Positions 44,266 to 54,466 of a stretch of 58,077 bases of DNA are shown piece by piece. This stretch comes from Aeromonas sanarellii (GTDB taxonomy: Bacteria; Pseudomonadota; Gammaproteobacteria; Enterobacterales; Aeromonadaceae): the NCBI RefSeq assembly GCF_000820085.1, contig NZ_CDBN01000066.1:1-58077 (forward strand). The letters are read 5' to 3'. A program made the position numbers and the translations under genes. Within the stretch, counting starts at the first letter, position 1; the number at the start of each line of letters is the position of its first letter. A model generated the notes under the pieces. It was not told where the DNA came from and searched no databases. It worked only from the letters and a program-made list of their open reading frames with translations.

Positions 44266-45408
44266 TCAGCGGCGCGCCTGGAGGATGGCCTTCTCCATGC
44301 GCGACAGGGCTTCGGTCAGCCGCGCCCGGGTGCAGCCGAAGTTGAGGCGCACGAACTGGCCATCGCCAAACTGGGCGCCGGGGGAGAGGCCCACACCGGC
44401 CTGCTCGAAGAAGGCGATGGGGTCATCCAGGCCGAGGGCCCTCACGTCGACCCAGGCGAGGTAGGTGGCTTGATGGCGTGCCAGCTTGATGCCGGGCCAG
44501 CGGGCCACCGCCTGCTCGATCAGCGCCAGGTTGCCCCTCAGATAGTCGAGCTGCTCGGTGAGCCATTGTTCGCCCCCCTCGTAGGCCGCCTCGGCCGCCA
44601 CGAAACCCAGCAGGTTGACGTCGGCGCTGATGCCGCGCATCGCCTGCTGCAGCTTGAGGCGCAGGCGGGCGTTGGGGACCACGGCGAAGGAGCAGCACAG
44701 ACCCGCGATGTTGAAGGTCTTGCTCGGCGCCATCATGACGGCGCTGCGCTCGGCCGCCGCCGGGCTCAGGGCGCCATAGGGGATGTGGCGGGCGTCCTTG
44801 TCCAGCAACAGGTCGCAGTGGATCTCGTCTGAGCAGATCACCAGGTTGTGGCGCTCGGCGATGGCGTCGATGGCGAGCAGCTCCTCGCGAGTGAAGACGG
44901 TACCGCCCGGGTTGTGGGGGTTGCACAGCAGCAGCAGATCCGCGCTGGGCGCCTGGCGCTCCAGTTCTTCCAGATCCAGCACCCAGCGACCGGCCTCTTC
45001 CACCATGGGCACGGTGAGCAGGGGGCGGTCGTTGAAGCCCGGCGCCTGCAGGAAGGGATAGTAGACCGGCTTGGGGGTGATGATGCCACGACCGTGCTGG
45101 CTCCAGGCCCGGCAGGCGAGGTTCAGCCCCGGCACCACGCCGGGCAGGAAGACGAGCCACTCGGTCTGGATGGTCCAGCCATAGCGCTGCTGCATGCGGG
45201 TCTTGATGAGTTCGATCAGCCGGGGAGAGGGGCGGGAATAGCCGAAGATGCCGTGGGCGACCCGTTTCGTGAGCGCCTCGAGAATGGCGGGGGGGGAGAC
45301 GAAGTCGGTGTCTGCCACCCACATGGGCAGCACATCCTGGCCCTTGTACTTGTCCCATTTCAGGCTCATGGTGCCGCTGCGATCTATTTCCCGATCAAAA
45401 TCAAACAT
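44266..45408 (-). CDS. PatB/MalY-type PLP enzyme (putative C-S lyase)
   Basis: A 380-residue fold-type I PLP enzyme of the MalY/PatB group, most members of which have cystathionine beta-lyase-like activity. Key segments: DRSGTMSLKWDKY and LPMWVADTDFVSPPAI at the N-terminus, CNPHNPGGTVFT, ICSDEIHCDLL with the pyridine-N Asp, and APSKTFNIAGL with the PLP Lys. ATG 45408 has AAGGA 6 nt upstream. It is a single gene divergent from an MFS exporter. Substrate is not clear from sequence; a role in methionine metabolism or cysteine S-conjugate cleavage is possible. Confidence 0.9.
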   Translation of the reverse strand: MFDFDREIDRSGTMSLKWDKYKGQDVLPMWVADTDFVSPPAILEALTKRVAHGIFGYSRPSPRLIELIKTRMQQRYGWTIQTEWLVFLPGVVPGLNLACRAWSQHGRGIITPKPVYYPFLQAPGFNDRPLLTVPMVEEAGRWVLDLEELERQAPSADLLLLCNPHNPGGTVFTREELLAIDAIAERHNLVICSDEIHCDLLLDKDARHIPYGALSPAAAERSAVMMAPSKTFNIAGLCCSFAVVPNARLRLKLQQAMRGISADVNLLGFVAAEAAYEGGEQWLTEQLDYLRGNLALIEQAVARWPGIKLARHQATYLAWVDVRALGLDDPIAFFEQAGVGLSPGAQFGDGQFVRLNFGCTRARLTEALSRMEKAILQARR

Positions 45409-45570
45409 GTTAAATCCTTGTACTGGCGCTGGATGGGCTTCCAATGTACGGACTTGGACGCGCCCTCGCAACCCTTGAGGTGGCTGTTGATAATGGCATA
45501 AAATAACCGCCGTCATAGCCGTGCCCGCCCGTTTCTGGCTCCCTTTTCGCGTCCGTATCTAGGTGTCTCC

Positions 45571-46743
45571 ATGAGTTTGCTGAGTGCTGCCCGCAAGAGG
45601 CCGGATCCCGTCTCTCTCTCGTTTCTCGCCGTGACCTTCATGACCGGGGTGGCGGTGGCGCTTCAGGTGCCCACCCTGAGCCTGTTCCTGGCCGAAGAGG
45701 TGCAGGTGCGCCCCTTCCTGGTGGGGCTCTTCTATACCGTCAACGCGGTGATCGGCATCCTCATCAGCCAGTGGCTCGGCCACCGATCCGACAGCAAGGG
45801 GGATCGCAAGCAGCTGATCCTGCGCTGCTGCTTCGCCGGTATAGTGCTCTCCCTGCTGTTCGCCTGGAATCGCCAGTACTGGCTGCTGGTGAGCCTCGGC
45901 GTGGTGCTGGCGAGCCTGACCGCCACCGCCAGCCCCCAGCTGTTCGCCCTGGCGCGGGAATACGCCGACAGCCGCAACAAGCGGGCCGACATGTTCAGCT
46001 CGGTGCTGCGGGCCCAGTTCTCCCTGGCCTGGGTGATAGGGCCGCCGGCCGCCTTCGCGCTCGCCATCGGCTACGGCTTCGAGGTGATGTACCTCGCCTC
46101 GGCCTTCGCCTATCTGGTCTGCGCCTTCGTGGTCTGGCGCTGGCTGCCCTCCCTGCCGCTGCCCGCATCGGGAGGAGGCCAGGAGCGGGTCAGCAGCTGG
46201 CGGATGCCCTCGGTGCGGGCGCTGTTCATCGCCTCCACCCTGATGTGGACCTGCAACAGCATGTATCTCATCAACATGCCGCTCTACATCACCCGCGAGC
46301 TGGGACTGGAGGAGAAGCTGGCCGGGATCCTCATGGGCACGGCGGCAGCCCTCGAGATCCCCTTCATGCTGCTGGCGGGCTACTACACCCGGCGCTTCGG
46401 CAAGCGGCCCATGATGCTGCTGGCGGTGCTGGCCGGGGTGGGCTTCTACCTGGGGCTGGTGACACTGTCGAGCCAGACGGCGCTCATCGCGCTGCAACTG
46501 CTCAATGCCATCTTCATCGGCATCGTCGCCGGCATCGGCATGTCCTACTTCCAGGATCTGATGCCGGGCCGCGCCGGGGTGGCGACCACCCTGTTCGCCA
46601 ACAGCATCCGCACCGGCTCCATCATGGCGGGGGCCATCGCGGGGACGGTGGCGGAGATCTGGAGTTTCCACGGGGTCTTTATGGTGGCCACCGCATTGGC
46701 GCTGGCGGCGCTGGCCGCCTGCTGGCGGGTGCCCAACGTCTAG
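45571..46743 (+). CDS. MFS sugar-efflux-type transporter (SetA/SetB-like)
   Basis: A 390-residue major facilitator with twelve predicted helices. Between helices 2 and 3 there is the MFS loop LGHRSDSKGDRK, and the second half has YYTRRFGKRPMMLL. The first helices (FMTGVAVALQVPTLSLFLAEEVQV) resemble SetA/SetB sugar exporters, which export glucosides and phosphosugar-stress sugars. Substrate remains a guess. It diverges from the PatB/MalY-type gene, and the downstream LysR gene is convergent. Confidence 0.82.
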   Translation: MSLLSAARKRPDPVSLSFLAVTFMTGVAVALQVPTLSLFLAEEVQVRPFLVGLFYTVNAVIGILISQWLGHRSDSKGDRKQLILRCCFAGIVLSLLFAWNRQYWLLVSLGVVLASLTATASPQLFALAREYADSRNKRADMFSSVLRAQFSLAWVIGPPAAFALAIGYGFEVMYLASAFAYLVCAFVVWRWLPSLPLPASGGGQERVSSWRMPSVRALFIASTLMWTCNSMYLINMPLYITRELGLEEKLAGILMGTAAALEIPFMLLAGYYTRRFGKRPMMLLAVLAGVGFYLGLVTLSSQTALIALQLLNAIFIGIVAGIGMSYFQDLMPGRAGVATTLFANSIRTGSIMAGAIAGTVAEIWSFHGVFMVATALALAALAACWRVPNV

Positions 46744-46777
46744 GGCCTGATCCGCCCTGAGGAGGGCGTGGGAGGGC

Positions 46778-47662
46778 TTACTTGCCGTTGTCGCCCTGGT
46801 ACTCGTTGCGCAGGCATCGCAGCAGCAGCTCGGCCGCCGGGCCCAGGGCATCGACGGAGGGGGTGAGCAGGTAGGTGTAGAGGTAGCGCTCGCTGCCGCC
46901 GGCCAGATCGAGCCGCACCAGGGCACCGCCGTCGAGCTCCTCCTGCACCAGGTGGCGGGGTACCCAGGCGTAACCGAGGCCGAGGCGCACCATGCTGAGC
47001 ACCTCGTGATAGTGGGTTGCCTTCCAGCCGGTGTCGTCCGCATCGTTCCAGTCCACCGAGCGGTGGATGGGGGGATGCAGGCTGATCTGGTTGTGGCTGG
47101 CGAGCTGCTCGGCGGTGACGGGCTCCTCCTGCCCGGCGAGGGGATGGGTCGCCGCGCACAGGGGCAGCAGACAGACCTCGTCCAGGGGCAGGCCGGTGCG
47201 ATCCTGGGGCAGGTGCTCCGAGAGCATCAGATCCCCGGGTTGCAGCGCATTGAAGTGGCAGTGGATCCGCTCGTGCAGGTTGATGCGGCAGCCCCGGCTG
47301 CGGGGGTGGAAGTGGGCCAGCGCCCGGTAGAGCCGCTCCCGCGGCTGCAACACCGACACATAGAGGTTGATCTGCGGCTCCCACTGGCGCTCCAGGTTGT
47401 TGGCCAGGTTCTCCAGCTCCTCCACCTGCTGGCTGAGCTGGCGGGCCCGCTTGAGGAAGATCTCCCCCGCCGGCGTCAGCACCGCCTTGCGTCCCCGCAC
47501 CTCCAGCAGGGCCAGCCCCAGGCTCTGCTGCAGCTTGGCGACCGCATGATTGAGGGAGGATTGGCTCTTGTTCAGCGCCTCGGCGGCCTGGGCATAACCG
47601 CCACAGTCCACCACGGCCTGAAAGATCCGCCATTGCTCAAACGTGCTCTTGGGACGAAACAT
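46778..47662 (-). CDS. LysR-family transcriptional regulator
   Basis: A 294-residue LysR-type regulator. The HTH lies at about residues 6-62 (FQAVVDCGGYAQAAEALNKSQSSLNHAVAKLQQSLG), followed by an effector domain from about 90. ATG 47662 is preferred as MFRPKSTFEQWRIFQAVV is the typical start; 20 more codons upstream have no family features. No divergent target is obvious because yciK ends 90 bp upstream in the same direction. It is convergent with the MFS gene. Confidence 0.88.
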   Translation of the reverse strand: MFRPKSTFEQWRIFQAVVDCGGYAQAAEALNKSQSSLNHAVAKLQQSLGLALLEVRGRKAVLTPAGEIFLKRARQLSQQVEELENLANNLERQWEPQINLYVSVLQPRERLYRALAHFHPRSRGCRINLHERIHCHFNALQPGDLMLSEHLPQDRTGLPLDEVCLLPLCAATHPLAGQEEPVTAEQLASHNQISLHPPIHRSVDWNDADDTGWKATHYHEVLSMVRLGLGYAWVPRHLVQEELDGGALVRLDLAGGSERYLYTYLLTPSVDALGPAAELLLRCLRNEYQGDNGK

Positions 47663-47750
47663 AGTGCAACCTGTCAGGGGACCGATGGGATTCAACAGGG
47701 CGCGGGTAGCACCCCTCTTCAATGTAATCCTGTCTGATCGGTTTGTTGGG

Positions 47751-48506
47751 TTATTTGGGCTGGGCCACGAAGGTCTTGCCGCTCTGGCCCCGGCTGTCCC
47801 GTCCCATCAGATAGAGATAGAGCGGCATCAGGTCGGCCGGTGTCTTCAGGGACTGGGGATCTTCCGCCGGGAAGGCGCTGGCCCGCATCCTGGTGCGGGT
47901 GCCGCCCGGGTTCAGGGTGTTGACCCGCACAGTGGTATTCTCCAGCTCGTCTGCCAGCACCTCCATCATCCCCTCGATGGCGAACTTGGAGATGGCGTAG
48001 GTGCCCCAGTAGGCGCGCCCCTTGCGGCCCACGCTGGAGGAGGTGTAGACGATGGACGCCTCGCCGTGCTCCTTCGCGGTCTGGCGAATGAGGGGCAGCA
48101 GCGCCTGGGTCAGCAGGAATTCCGACTTGACGTTGACCTGCATCACCTCGTCCCACTCCTGCTCCTGGATGTGCTCGAACGGCGACAGGGTACCGAGCAG
48201 CCCGGCGTTGAACAGCACGCCGTCGAGGCGGCCGAACTGCTGGGCGAAGGTCTCGGCCATGCCAAGGTAGTGGCTCTTGGTCGCCCCTTTCAGATCCACC
48301 GGCACTATGGCGGGCAGGGGGTGGCCGGCGGCCTCGATCTGGTCGTAGACCGCCTCCAGCTTGGCGCTGGTGCGCCCGAGCAGGATCACGGTGGCGCCGT
48401 GGGCCGCGTAGGTGAGCGCCGTTTCGCGGCCGATGCCGTCACCGGCGCCCGTCACCAGAATGACCTTGTCCTTGAGCAGCGTCCGGGGGGCCTGATAGTC
48501 GAGCAT
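47751..48506 (-). CDS. yciK: YciK-family short-chain dehydrogenase/reductase
   Basis: A 251-residue SDR. The NAD(P)-binding TGAGDGIGRETALTYAAHG is at about residues 18-36, NAG at about 104, the catalytic Ser in VYTSSSVGRKG, and Y-x-x-x-K in YAISKFA. The C-terminal NPGGTRTRMRASAFPAEDPQ is specific to YciK. The natural substrate is unknown. ATG 48506 has AGGAG 5 nt upstream. The yciK/sohB divergent pair followed by topA matches E. coli. Confidence 0.93.
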   Translation of the reverse strand: MLDYQAPRTLLKDKVILVTGAGDGIGRETALTYAAHGATVILLGRTSAKLEAVYDQIEAAGHPLPAIVPVDLKGATKSHYLGMAETFAQQFGRLDGVLFNAGLLGTLSPFEHIQEQEWDEVMQVNVKSEFLLTQALLPLIRQTAKEHGEASIVYTSSSVGRKGRAYWGTYAISKFAIEGMMEVLADELENTTVRVNTLNPGGTRTRMRASAFPAEDPQSLKTPADLMPLYLYLMGRDSRGQSGKTFVAQPK

Positions 48507-48732
48507 GTGGACTCCTGTTAACAATGCGTGGCGGCTGGCGCGACGGAATATAGAGGAGGCAAGTGTACTGATCCGGCCCGGCGGTTGACCAGTATGAGAC
48601 GGCAAAAATGTGAAGAAAACAGGGCGCTAGCGCGGATCGCCTCCCCTGGTGCCAGGGCCATGGCAGAGTTTTTGCACCCCGGAGCCAAACTCCTTACTAT
48701 GTGAAAAAACCGGACATAGAGCGGAGCATCAA

Positions 48733-49740
48733 GTGGCATTTTTGACCGAATACGGCCTGTTTCTGGCCAAGACCCTCACCTTCCTGCTGGCCATAGGCGC
48801 CGTCATCCTGATGGTGGCGAGCAGCCGCCAGCCGAAGGCGCGCAAGGGGGAGCTGGTGGTGACCGATCTCTCCGGCGAGCTGGAGCAGGGGCGTCACCAG
48901 CTGCAATCGGCTCTGGCTGGCAAGGCCGAGCGCAAGCTGATGGAGAAGGCGCGCAAGGCCGAGCACAAGGCCCGCGCCAGGAGCGAGGATGAGCGCAGTC
49001 GGCTGTTCGTCATCGACTTCCACGGCAGCATGGACGCCAGAGAGGTGGCCTCCCTGCGGGAAGAGGTGAGCGCGGTGATCGGCGTCGCCCGGCCAGGCGA
49101 CGAGGTGCTGCTGCGTCTCGAGTCCGGCGGGGGCGTGGTGCACGGCTATGGCCTGGCTGCCTCCCAGTTGCAGCGGCTGCGGGACAAGGACATCACCCTC
49201 ACCGTGGCCATCGACAAGGTGGCGGCGAGCGGCGGCTACATGATGGCCTGCGTCGCGGACAAGATCCTGGCGGCCCCGTTCGCCATCGTCGGCTCCATCG
49301 GGGTGATCGCCCAGTTGCCGAACTTCAACAAGCTCCTGAAAAAGCACGATATCGAGTTCGAGATGCACACCGCTGGCCAGTACAAGCGCACCATCACCAT
49401 GTTCGGCGAGAACGATGATCAGGGCCGGGAGAAGTTTCGCGAGGAGCTGGGCGCCATCCACGAGCGCTTCAAGGCGTTCGTGGCCGAGCACAGACCGGCG
49501 CTCGACATCGACGCCGTCACCACGGGCGAGCACTGGCTGGCGAGCCAGGCCAAGCAGCTCGGCCTGGTGGATGCGCTCTGCACCAGCGACGACTACCTGC
49601 TGGCCCAGGCCAGCCATCACAAGGTGGTCGGCATTCGCTACAGCAAGCCCAGGAGCCTGACCCAGAAGCTGGGCCGCCAGGCCGCCCTGGGGCTGGAGGG
49701 GGCGCTCGGCCGCCTGTGGCAGCAGAGCCCCTGGCGCTGA
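48733..49740 (+). CDS. sohB: Inner-membrane serine protease SohB
   Basis: A 335-residue member of the SppA/SohB (S49) family that degrades membrane-associated peptides. An N-terminal transmembrane helix (about residues 8-29) is followed by a highly charged linker and the protease domain. The nucleophile Ser lies in DKVAASGGYMMACVAD and the general-base Lys in AGQYKRTITMFGE. The start is GTG at 48733 with GGAG 6 nt upstream; codons further up (from 48649) encode no membrane segment or family sequence. Confidence 0.93.
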   Translation: MAFLTEYGLFLAKTLTFLLAIGAVILMVASSRQPKARKGELVVTDLSGELEQGRHQLQSALAGKAERKLMEKARKAEHKARARSEDERSRLFVIDFHGSMDAREVASLREEVSAVIGVARPGDEVLLRLESGGGVVHGYGLAASQLQRLRDKDITLTVAIDKVAASGGYMMACVADKILAAPFAIVGSIGVIAQLPNFNKLLKKHDIEFEMHTAGQYKRTITMFGENDDQGREKFREELGAIHERFKAFVAEHRPALDIDAVTTGEHWLASQAKQLGLVDALCTSDDYLLAQASHHKVVGIRYSKPRSLTQKLGRQAALGLEGALGRLWQQSPWR

Positions 49741-49759
49741 GGCGCCTTAACAGTGTGTG

Positions 49760-49792
49760 AAAAAAGAGAGCCGGGCATTTGCCCGGCTCTCT
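49760..49792 (-). terminator. Terminator of astB
   Basis: A 12-bp stem AGAGAGCCGGGC / GCCCGGCTCTCT, loop ATTT, with T5-6 on the reverse strand, 38 bp past the astB stop. It also lies just beyond sohB, but lacks a plus-strand T-tract. Confidence 0.85.
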
Positions 49793-49830
49793 GTTGATGC
49801 GGATGTCGCGGCTTCGCTGCGAGCCTGTGC

Positions 49831-51168
49831 TCAGCGCTGGAACGGATAGACGGAGCCGAGTTTCAGGATCTGGGTCAGTTCGTCCAGGGCGGAGCGGGTC
49901 TCCAGCACCAGGGAGGGGTCGCGCAGATCGTCCAGGGTCAGGCTGTCGCGGTAGTGGCGATCCACCCAGTTGTCGAGGCGGGCAAACTGGGCATCGTTGA
50001 TGAGGCAGGCCGGGTTGACCGCGGCGAGCTCGGTGTCGTTCATGGCCACCCGCAGCCGCAGACAGGCGGGGCCGCCACCGTTCTTCATGCTCTGCTTCAC
50101 GTCCATGTAGTGCACCCCCTTGATCGGGGTGCCCAGGGTCACCAGCCTGGCCAGATAGGCCGACACCGCCGGGTTGTCGCGACACTCGGTGGGGGCGATG
50201 ATCGCCATCTCGCCGGACGGCAGGGTCAGGATCTGGGTGTTGAACAGATAGGACTTCACCGCATCCTGCACCGACACCTCGCTGGTGGGGACCTCGATGA
50301 AGTGCAGATCACCCTCGCCGAACTTGGTGCGCACCTCGGCCAGGGCCGCCTCGGTATGGAGGAAGGCCTGCTGGTGGAAGAAGAGCACGTTCTGGTTGCC
50401 CACCGCGATCACGTCGTTGTGGAACACCCCTTGATCGATCACGTCCGGGTTCTGCTGGATAAAGACGGCGCTCTCATCCCCAAGGCCGTGCAGGCGGGCG
50501 ATGGCCTGGCTGGCTTCCAGGGTCTGGCGGGCCGGGTAGCGTTTGGGCGCGGGCCGGGAGACGTCGAAGGCGCTGCGGCCATATACGAACAGCTCGACCC
50601 CGGCCTCGCCATAGGCGCGGCACAGCCGGGTGTGGTTGGCGGCGCCCTCGTCACCGAAGTGGTCGTTCTCCGGCAGATGCTGGTGGTGGCTGAAGTGACG
50701 ATCGTTGTTGAAGACGGCGCGCAGGATGCGGCCGGTCACCTCGGGCTCGAGGGAGCGGTGGAACTTGTTGGTCAGGTTGGCGGGGGTGAAGTGGATGCGG
50801 CCATCCTGGGTATCGGCACTGGGGGAGACGGTGGCGGCGTTGGCGGTCCACATGCTGGAGGCCGAGTAGCAGGCGGCCAGCACGGCGGGCGCCTGCTTGG
50901 CGGCCTGGGCCAGGACGCTGGCATCGTTGCCGGTGAAGCCGAGGCGGCGCAGGGTCGCGAGATCCGGCCGCTCCTGGGGCGCCAGCACCCCCTGCACCAT
51001 GCCGAGCTCGGTCAGCGCCTTCATCTTGCGCAACCCCTGCTTGGCCGCCTCCCTGGGATTGGACGCCTCCTTGGCGTTGTTCTGGGAGGCGACGTTGCCA
51101 TAGGAGAGGCCGGCGTAGTTGTGGGTGGGGCCGACCAGGCCGTCGAAGTTGACCTCGAAGTGCTTCAT
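49831..51168 (-). CDS. astB: N-succinylarginine dihydrolase
   Basis: AstB converts N2-succinylarginine to succinylornithine, releasing CO2 and ammonia, the second step of arginine catabolism by the AST pathway. The 445-residue product has family length and signatures: [18 protein letters not shown], the [21 protein letters not shown] region, HNDVIAV with the catalytic His, and [13 protein letters not shown] with the nucleophilic Cys. ATG 51168 has AAGGA 7 nt upstream. It stands alone rather than in an astCADBE cluster, so its partners must be elsewhere. A sigma-70-like promoter is visible upstream. Confidence 0.95.
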   Translation of the reverse strand: MKHFEVNFDGLVGPTHNYAGLSYGNVASQNNAKEASNPREAAKQGLRKMKALTELGMVQGVLAPQERPDLATLRRLGFTGNDASVLAQAAKQAPAVLAACYSASSMWTANAATVSPSADTQDGRIHFTPANLTNKFHRSLEPEVTGRILRAVFNNDRHFSHHQHLPENDHFGDEGAANHTRLCRAYGEAGVELFVYGRSAFDVSRPAPKRYPARQTLEASQAIARLHGLGDESAVFIQQNPDVIDQGVFHNDVIAVGNQNVLFFHQQAFLHTEAALAEVRTKFGEGDLHFIEVPTSEVSVQDAVKSYLFNTQILTLPSGEMAIIAPTECRDNPAVSAYLARLVTLGTPIKGVHYMDVKQSMKNGGGPACLRLRVAMNDTELAAVNPACLINDAQFARLDNWVDRHYRDSLTLDDLRDPSLVLETRSALDELTQILKLGSVYPFQR

Positions 51169-51235
51169 GATGACATCCTTTCGATTTTTATATGGGGAGC
51201 GGTTCCTTCCGCACACAAAGCTGCGGCGTGTGGCC

Positions 51236-51265
51236 ATTATAAAGAGATTTCATCCTTTGTAACAA
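51236..51265 (-). promoter_or_regulatory. Candidate astB promoter
   Basis: On the reverse strand TTGTTA (51260-51265), an 18-bp spacer, then a perfect TATAAT (51236-51241), giving a leader of about 60 nt before the astB ATG. Confidence 0.6.
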
Positions 51266-51528
51266 GCTGATAACCAGAGTGGGTTTTTATGTCACAAGGG
51301 TGGCTGGATATGTCATTTCCAATCTAAAAAAGGGGGGGATATAGCATAAAAACAAAAAAGCGGTTGCTTACCGCGACCCGGCTTCGCATTAATAAATAAA
51401 GAAACGAGGCGGTTCGGGCTGTCGGGCAAATTGACCCGCAAGATTGCTTTTTCCCGTCAAATCTCTTATACAGCCCCACAAAACCGCACGCCAACCCCGT
51501 CGGGTGCAATGAGGATAATAGTTACAGC
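51266..51528. other. astB-topA divergent region
   Basis: About 260 bp, AT-rich, no gene. It contains a reverse-strand terminator-like hairpin (GCGGT-AAGCA-ACCGC then T6, 51354-51374), an inverted repeat CGGG-CAAATTGA-CCCG near 51424-51439, and the topA promoter. Confidence 0.45.
51444..51472 (+). promoter_or_regulatory. Candidate topA promoter
   Basis: TTGCTT (51444-51449), a 17-bp spacer and TATACA (51467-51472), about 55 bp before the topA ATG. Other promoters are likely, as topA usually has several. Confidence 0.45.
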
Positions 51529-54150
51529 ATGGGCAAATCACTGGTCATAGTGGAGTCTCCGGCCAAGGCCAAGACCATCAACAAATATTTGGGCAAGGAC
51601 TACGTGGTGAAATCCAGCGTAGGCCATGTGCGCGATCTGCCGACCAGCGGCAGCGCCAGCAGCGAGCCCAAAAAACCTGTCATTCGCGGCATCAAGCTCA
51701 GCGAATCCGAGAAGGCGGCCAAGGATCGCAACGCCCTGTTCTCCAGGATGGGGATCAATCCGACCGCAGGCTGGCAGGCCAACTACCAGATTTTGCCCGG
51801 CAAGGAGAAGGTGGTCAGCGAGTTGCAAAGTCTGGCCGCCAAGGCCGACACCATCTATCTCGCAACCGACTTGGATAGAGAGGGGGAGGCGATCGCCTGG
51901 CACCTGCGCGAGATCATCGGTGGCGACGACAGCCGCTACAAGCGCGTGGTGTTCAACGAGATCACCAAGAGCGCCATCCAGGAGGCGTTTGCCCAGCCGT
52001 CCGAGCTGAACATCCACCGCGTCAACGCCCAGCAGGCCCGTCGTTTCCTCGACCGGGTGGTGGGTTACATGGTCTCGCCGCTGCTCTGGAAGAAGCTGGC
52101 CCGGGGTCTCTCCGCCGGTCGGGTGCAATCCGTCGCGGTGCGCCTCATCGTCGACAAGGAGCGCGAGATTAAGGCCTTCGTGCCGGTGGAGTTCTGGGAT
52201 CTCAACGCCGATCTACTGACCGGCGACAAGAGCGAGCTGCGCATGGAGGTGGTCAGCCGCAACGGGGCCGACTTCAAGCCGGTGACCCAGGCCGAGACCT
52301 TCGCCGCCGTGGCGGCCCTGGAAGGGGTCGACTACAAGGTGGTGAGCCGGGAAGACAAGCCGACCGGCTCCAAGCCGTCCGCCCCCTTCATCACCTCCAC
52401 CCTGCAACAGGCCGCCTCCACCCGCCTGAGCTTCGGGGTCAAGAAGACCATGATGATGGCCCAGCGCCTCTATGAAGCGGGTTACATCACCTACATGCGT
52501 ACCGACTCCACCAACCTCAGCAAGGAGGCGGTGGACGCGGTGCGGGAATACATCGGCGAGCAGTATGGCGCCGCCTATCTGCCGTCCGAGCCGAACCTGT
52601 ACGGTGCCAAGGCCAATGCCCAGGAGGCCCACGAGGCGATCCGCCCCTCCAGCGTCCAGGTGACCGCCGAGATGCTGGAAGGGATGGAGCCGGACGCCAT
52701 GCGGCTCTATGACCTCATCTGGCGCCAGTTTGTCGCCTGCCAGATGACCCCGGCCCAGTACGACTCCTCCACCCTGACCGTCAAGGCGGGCGAGTTCGAG
52801 CTCAAGGCCCGCGGTCGCACCCTGCGCTTCGCCGGCTGGACCAAGGCGCTGCCGCCCATGGGCCGCAAGGGAGAAGACAGCCAGCTGCCGGCGGTGACCG
52901 TCGGCGAGGTGCTGAAACTGGTCAAGCTGGATCCGCGCCAGCACTTCACCAAGCCGCCCGCCCGCTTCACCGAAGCGGCCCTGGTGCGCGAGCTGGAGAA
53001 GCGCGGCATCGGCCGTCCGTCCACCTACGCCTCCATCATCTCCACCATAGTGGACCGCGGCTATGTGCGGGTCGAGAGCCGCCGCTTCTTCGCCGAGAAG
53101 ATGGGGGAGATCGTCACCGACCGCCTGGTGGAGAACTTCGTCGAGCTGATGAACTACGAGTTCACCGCCAAGATGGAGGACAAGCTCGACGGCATCGCCG
53201 AGGGGAGCCTGGAGTGGAAGAAGGTGCTGGACGCCTTCTACGCCGAGTTCACCCAGGAGCTGGAGCAGGCCGACAAACCCCATGAGGAAGGCGGCATGCG
53301 CGCCAACCAGATGGTGCTGACCGACATCGACTGCCCGGACTGCGGCCGCAAGATGGGCATCCGTACCGCCACCACCGGCGTCTTCCTCGGCTGCTCCGGC
53401 TATGCCCTGCCGCCGAAGGAACGCTGCAAGAAGACCATCAACCTGGTATCTGCCGACGAGTTTGTCTCCGCCACCGACGGGGACGAGGCGGAAACTGACG
53501 CCCTGCGCGCCAAGCACCGCTGCGGCATCTGCGGTACCGCCATGGACGCCTACATCATCGACGACAGCCGCAAGCTCCACGTCTGCGGCCGCAACCCGGA
53601 CTGCGACGGCTACGAGGTGGAGCAGGGCCAGTTCAAGCTCAAGGGCTACGAAGGGCCGAGCATAGAGTGCGATCGCTGCGGATCCGAGATGCAGCTCAAG
53701 AACGGGCGCTTTGGCAAGTACATGGGCTGCACCAACGAGAGCTGCAAGAACACCCGCAAGATCCTGAAAAACGGCGACATCGCGCCGCCGAAGGAGGATC
53801 CGGTGCCGCTGCCGGAGCTCAAGTGCACCCAGTCCGACGCCCACTTCGTGCTGCGGGACGGCGCGGCGGGTCTGTTCCTCGCCGCCAGCAACTTCCCCAA
53901 GTCACGTGAGACTCGTGCGCCTCTGGTTGAGGAGCTCAAGCGCTTCCGCGACCGCCTCTCCCCCAAGCACCAGTACCTAGCGGACGCCCCGGCGTCAGAT
54001 CCTGACGGAAACGCCTCCGTGGTGCGCTTCAGCCGCAAGAGCAAGGAGCAGTACGTGATGACCGAGGTGAACGGCAAGGCGACCGGCTGGACGGCCCATT
54101 ACGACAACGGAAAATGGCAGGAGAGCCTGCCCAAGGCGAAGAAATCCTGA
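51529..54150 (+). CDS. topA: DNA topoisomerase I
   Basis: A type IA topoisomerase that removes negative supercoils. The 873-residue product has the TOPRIM domain at 3-150 ([26 protein letters not shown]), the catalytic Tyr322 in [10 protein letters not shown], and the segment [12 protein letters not shown]. Three C-terminal four-Cys zinc fingers are visible (CPDCGRK...C...C, CGICG...CGRNPDC, CDRCG...CTNESC), followed by zinc-ribbon-like domains without Cys, as in E. coli. It follows sohB and yciK as in enterics, with astB inserted between. Length is normal. Confidence 0.97.
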   Translation: MGKSLVIVESPAKAKTINKYLGKDYVVKSSVGHVRDLPTSGSASSEPKKPVIRGIKLSESEKAAKDRNALFSRMGINPTAGWQANYQILPGKEKVVSELQSLAAKADTIYLATDLDREGEAIAWHLREIIGGDDSRYKRVVFNEITKSAIQEAFAQPSELNIHRVNAQQARRFLDRVVGYMVSPLLWKKLARGLSAGRVQSVAVRLIVDKEREIKAFVPVEFWDLNADLLTGDKSELRMEVVSRNGADFKPVTQAETFAAVAALEGVDYKVVSREDKPTGSKPSAPFITSTLQQAASTRLSFGVKKTMMMAQRLYEAGYITYMRTDSTNLSKEAVDAVREYIGEQYGAAYLPSEPNLYGAKANAQEAHEAIRPSSVQVTAEMLEGMEPDAMRLYDLIWRQFVACQMTPAQYDSSTLTVKAGEFELKARGRTLRFAGWTKALPPMGRKGEDSQLPAVTVGEVLKLVKLDPRQHFTKPPARFTEAALVRELEKRGIGRPSTYASIISTIVDRGYVRVESRRFFAEKMGEIVTDRLVENFVELMNYEFTAKMEDKLDGIAEGSLEWKKVLDAFYAEFTQELEQADKPHEEGGMRANQMVLTDIDCPDCGRKMGIRTATTGVFLGCSGYALPPKERCKKTINLVSADEFVSATDGDEAETDALRAKHRCGICGTAMDAYIIDDSRKLHVCGRNPDCDGYEVEQGQFKLKGYEGPSIECDRCGSEMQLKNGRFGKYMGCTNESCKNTRKILKNGDIAPPKEDPVPLPELKCTQSDAHFVLRDGAAGLFLAASNFPKSRETRAPLVEELKRFRDRLSPKHQYLADAPASDPDGNASVVRFSRKSKEQYVMTEVNGKATGWTAHYDNGKWQESLPKAKKS

Positions 54151-54175
54151 CCCGTTTCCGGTCACACAATGACGA

Positions 54176-54201
54176 AAGAGGCCCCTTGCGAGGGGCCTCT
54201 T
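54176..54201 (+). terminator. Hairpin after topA
   Basis: An 11-bp stem AAGAGGCCCCT / AGGGGCCTCTT with loop TGCG, 26 bp past the topA stop. The tail is not strongly T-rich. Confidence 0.6.
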
Positions 54202-54265
54202 CATTGGGAGATGGCGGTATACTGGAAGGGCTGCATGGATGGCAGTGCAAGACACGGAGGTTGTC

Positions 54266-54436
54266 ATGGAGATACAGGATATCCGGCCGGGCATGACCTG
54301 CCTGACCCGGGAAGGGACGGCCTATGTGCTGGAGGTGGACAGGCAGAGTCTGCTGGTCTTGTTGCAACGGGAGGACGAAACCATCCCGGTGCAGGTGCGC
54401 AGCGATGACATCCTGGGGCCTCTGGTGGGCGACTAG
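54266..54436 (+). CDS. Small conserved-looking protein of unknown function
   Basis: A 56-residue acidic protein (MEIQDIRPGMTCLTREGTAYVLEV, ending DDILGPLVGD) that reads as a small beta-barrel, rather like an SH3/KOW-type fold: 'RPGMTCLTREGTAYVLEVD' followed by 'LLVLLQREDETIPVQV'. GGAGG lies 5 nt before ATG 54266, and codon use resembles neighbours, so it is probably a real gene. It may be cotranscribed with topA. No family name was recognised. Confidence 0.6.
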   Translation: MEIQDIRPGMTCLTREGTAYVLEVDRQSLLVLLQREDETIPVQVRSDDILGPLVGD

Positions 54437-54466
54437 CAACCCTGGGGGACTCCCGGCAGGGAGTCC

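Noticed and set aside
45559..47043. 494-codon reverse ORF opposite the MFS gene
   Set aside because: Antisense shadow running across two real genes (MFS and LysR), with biased His/Gln/Gly composition and no start signal.
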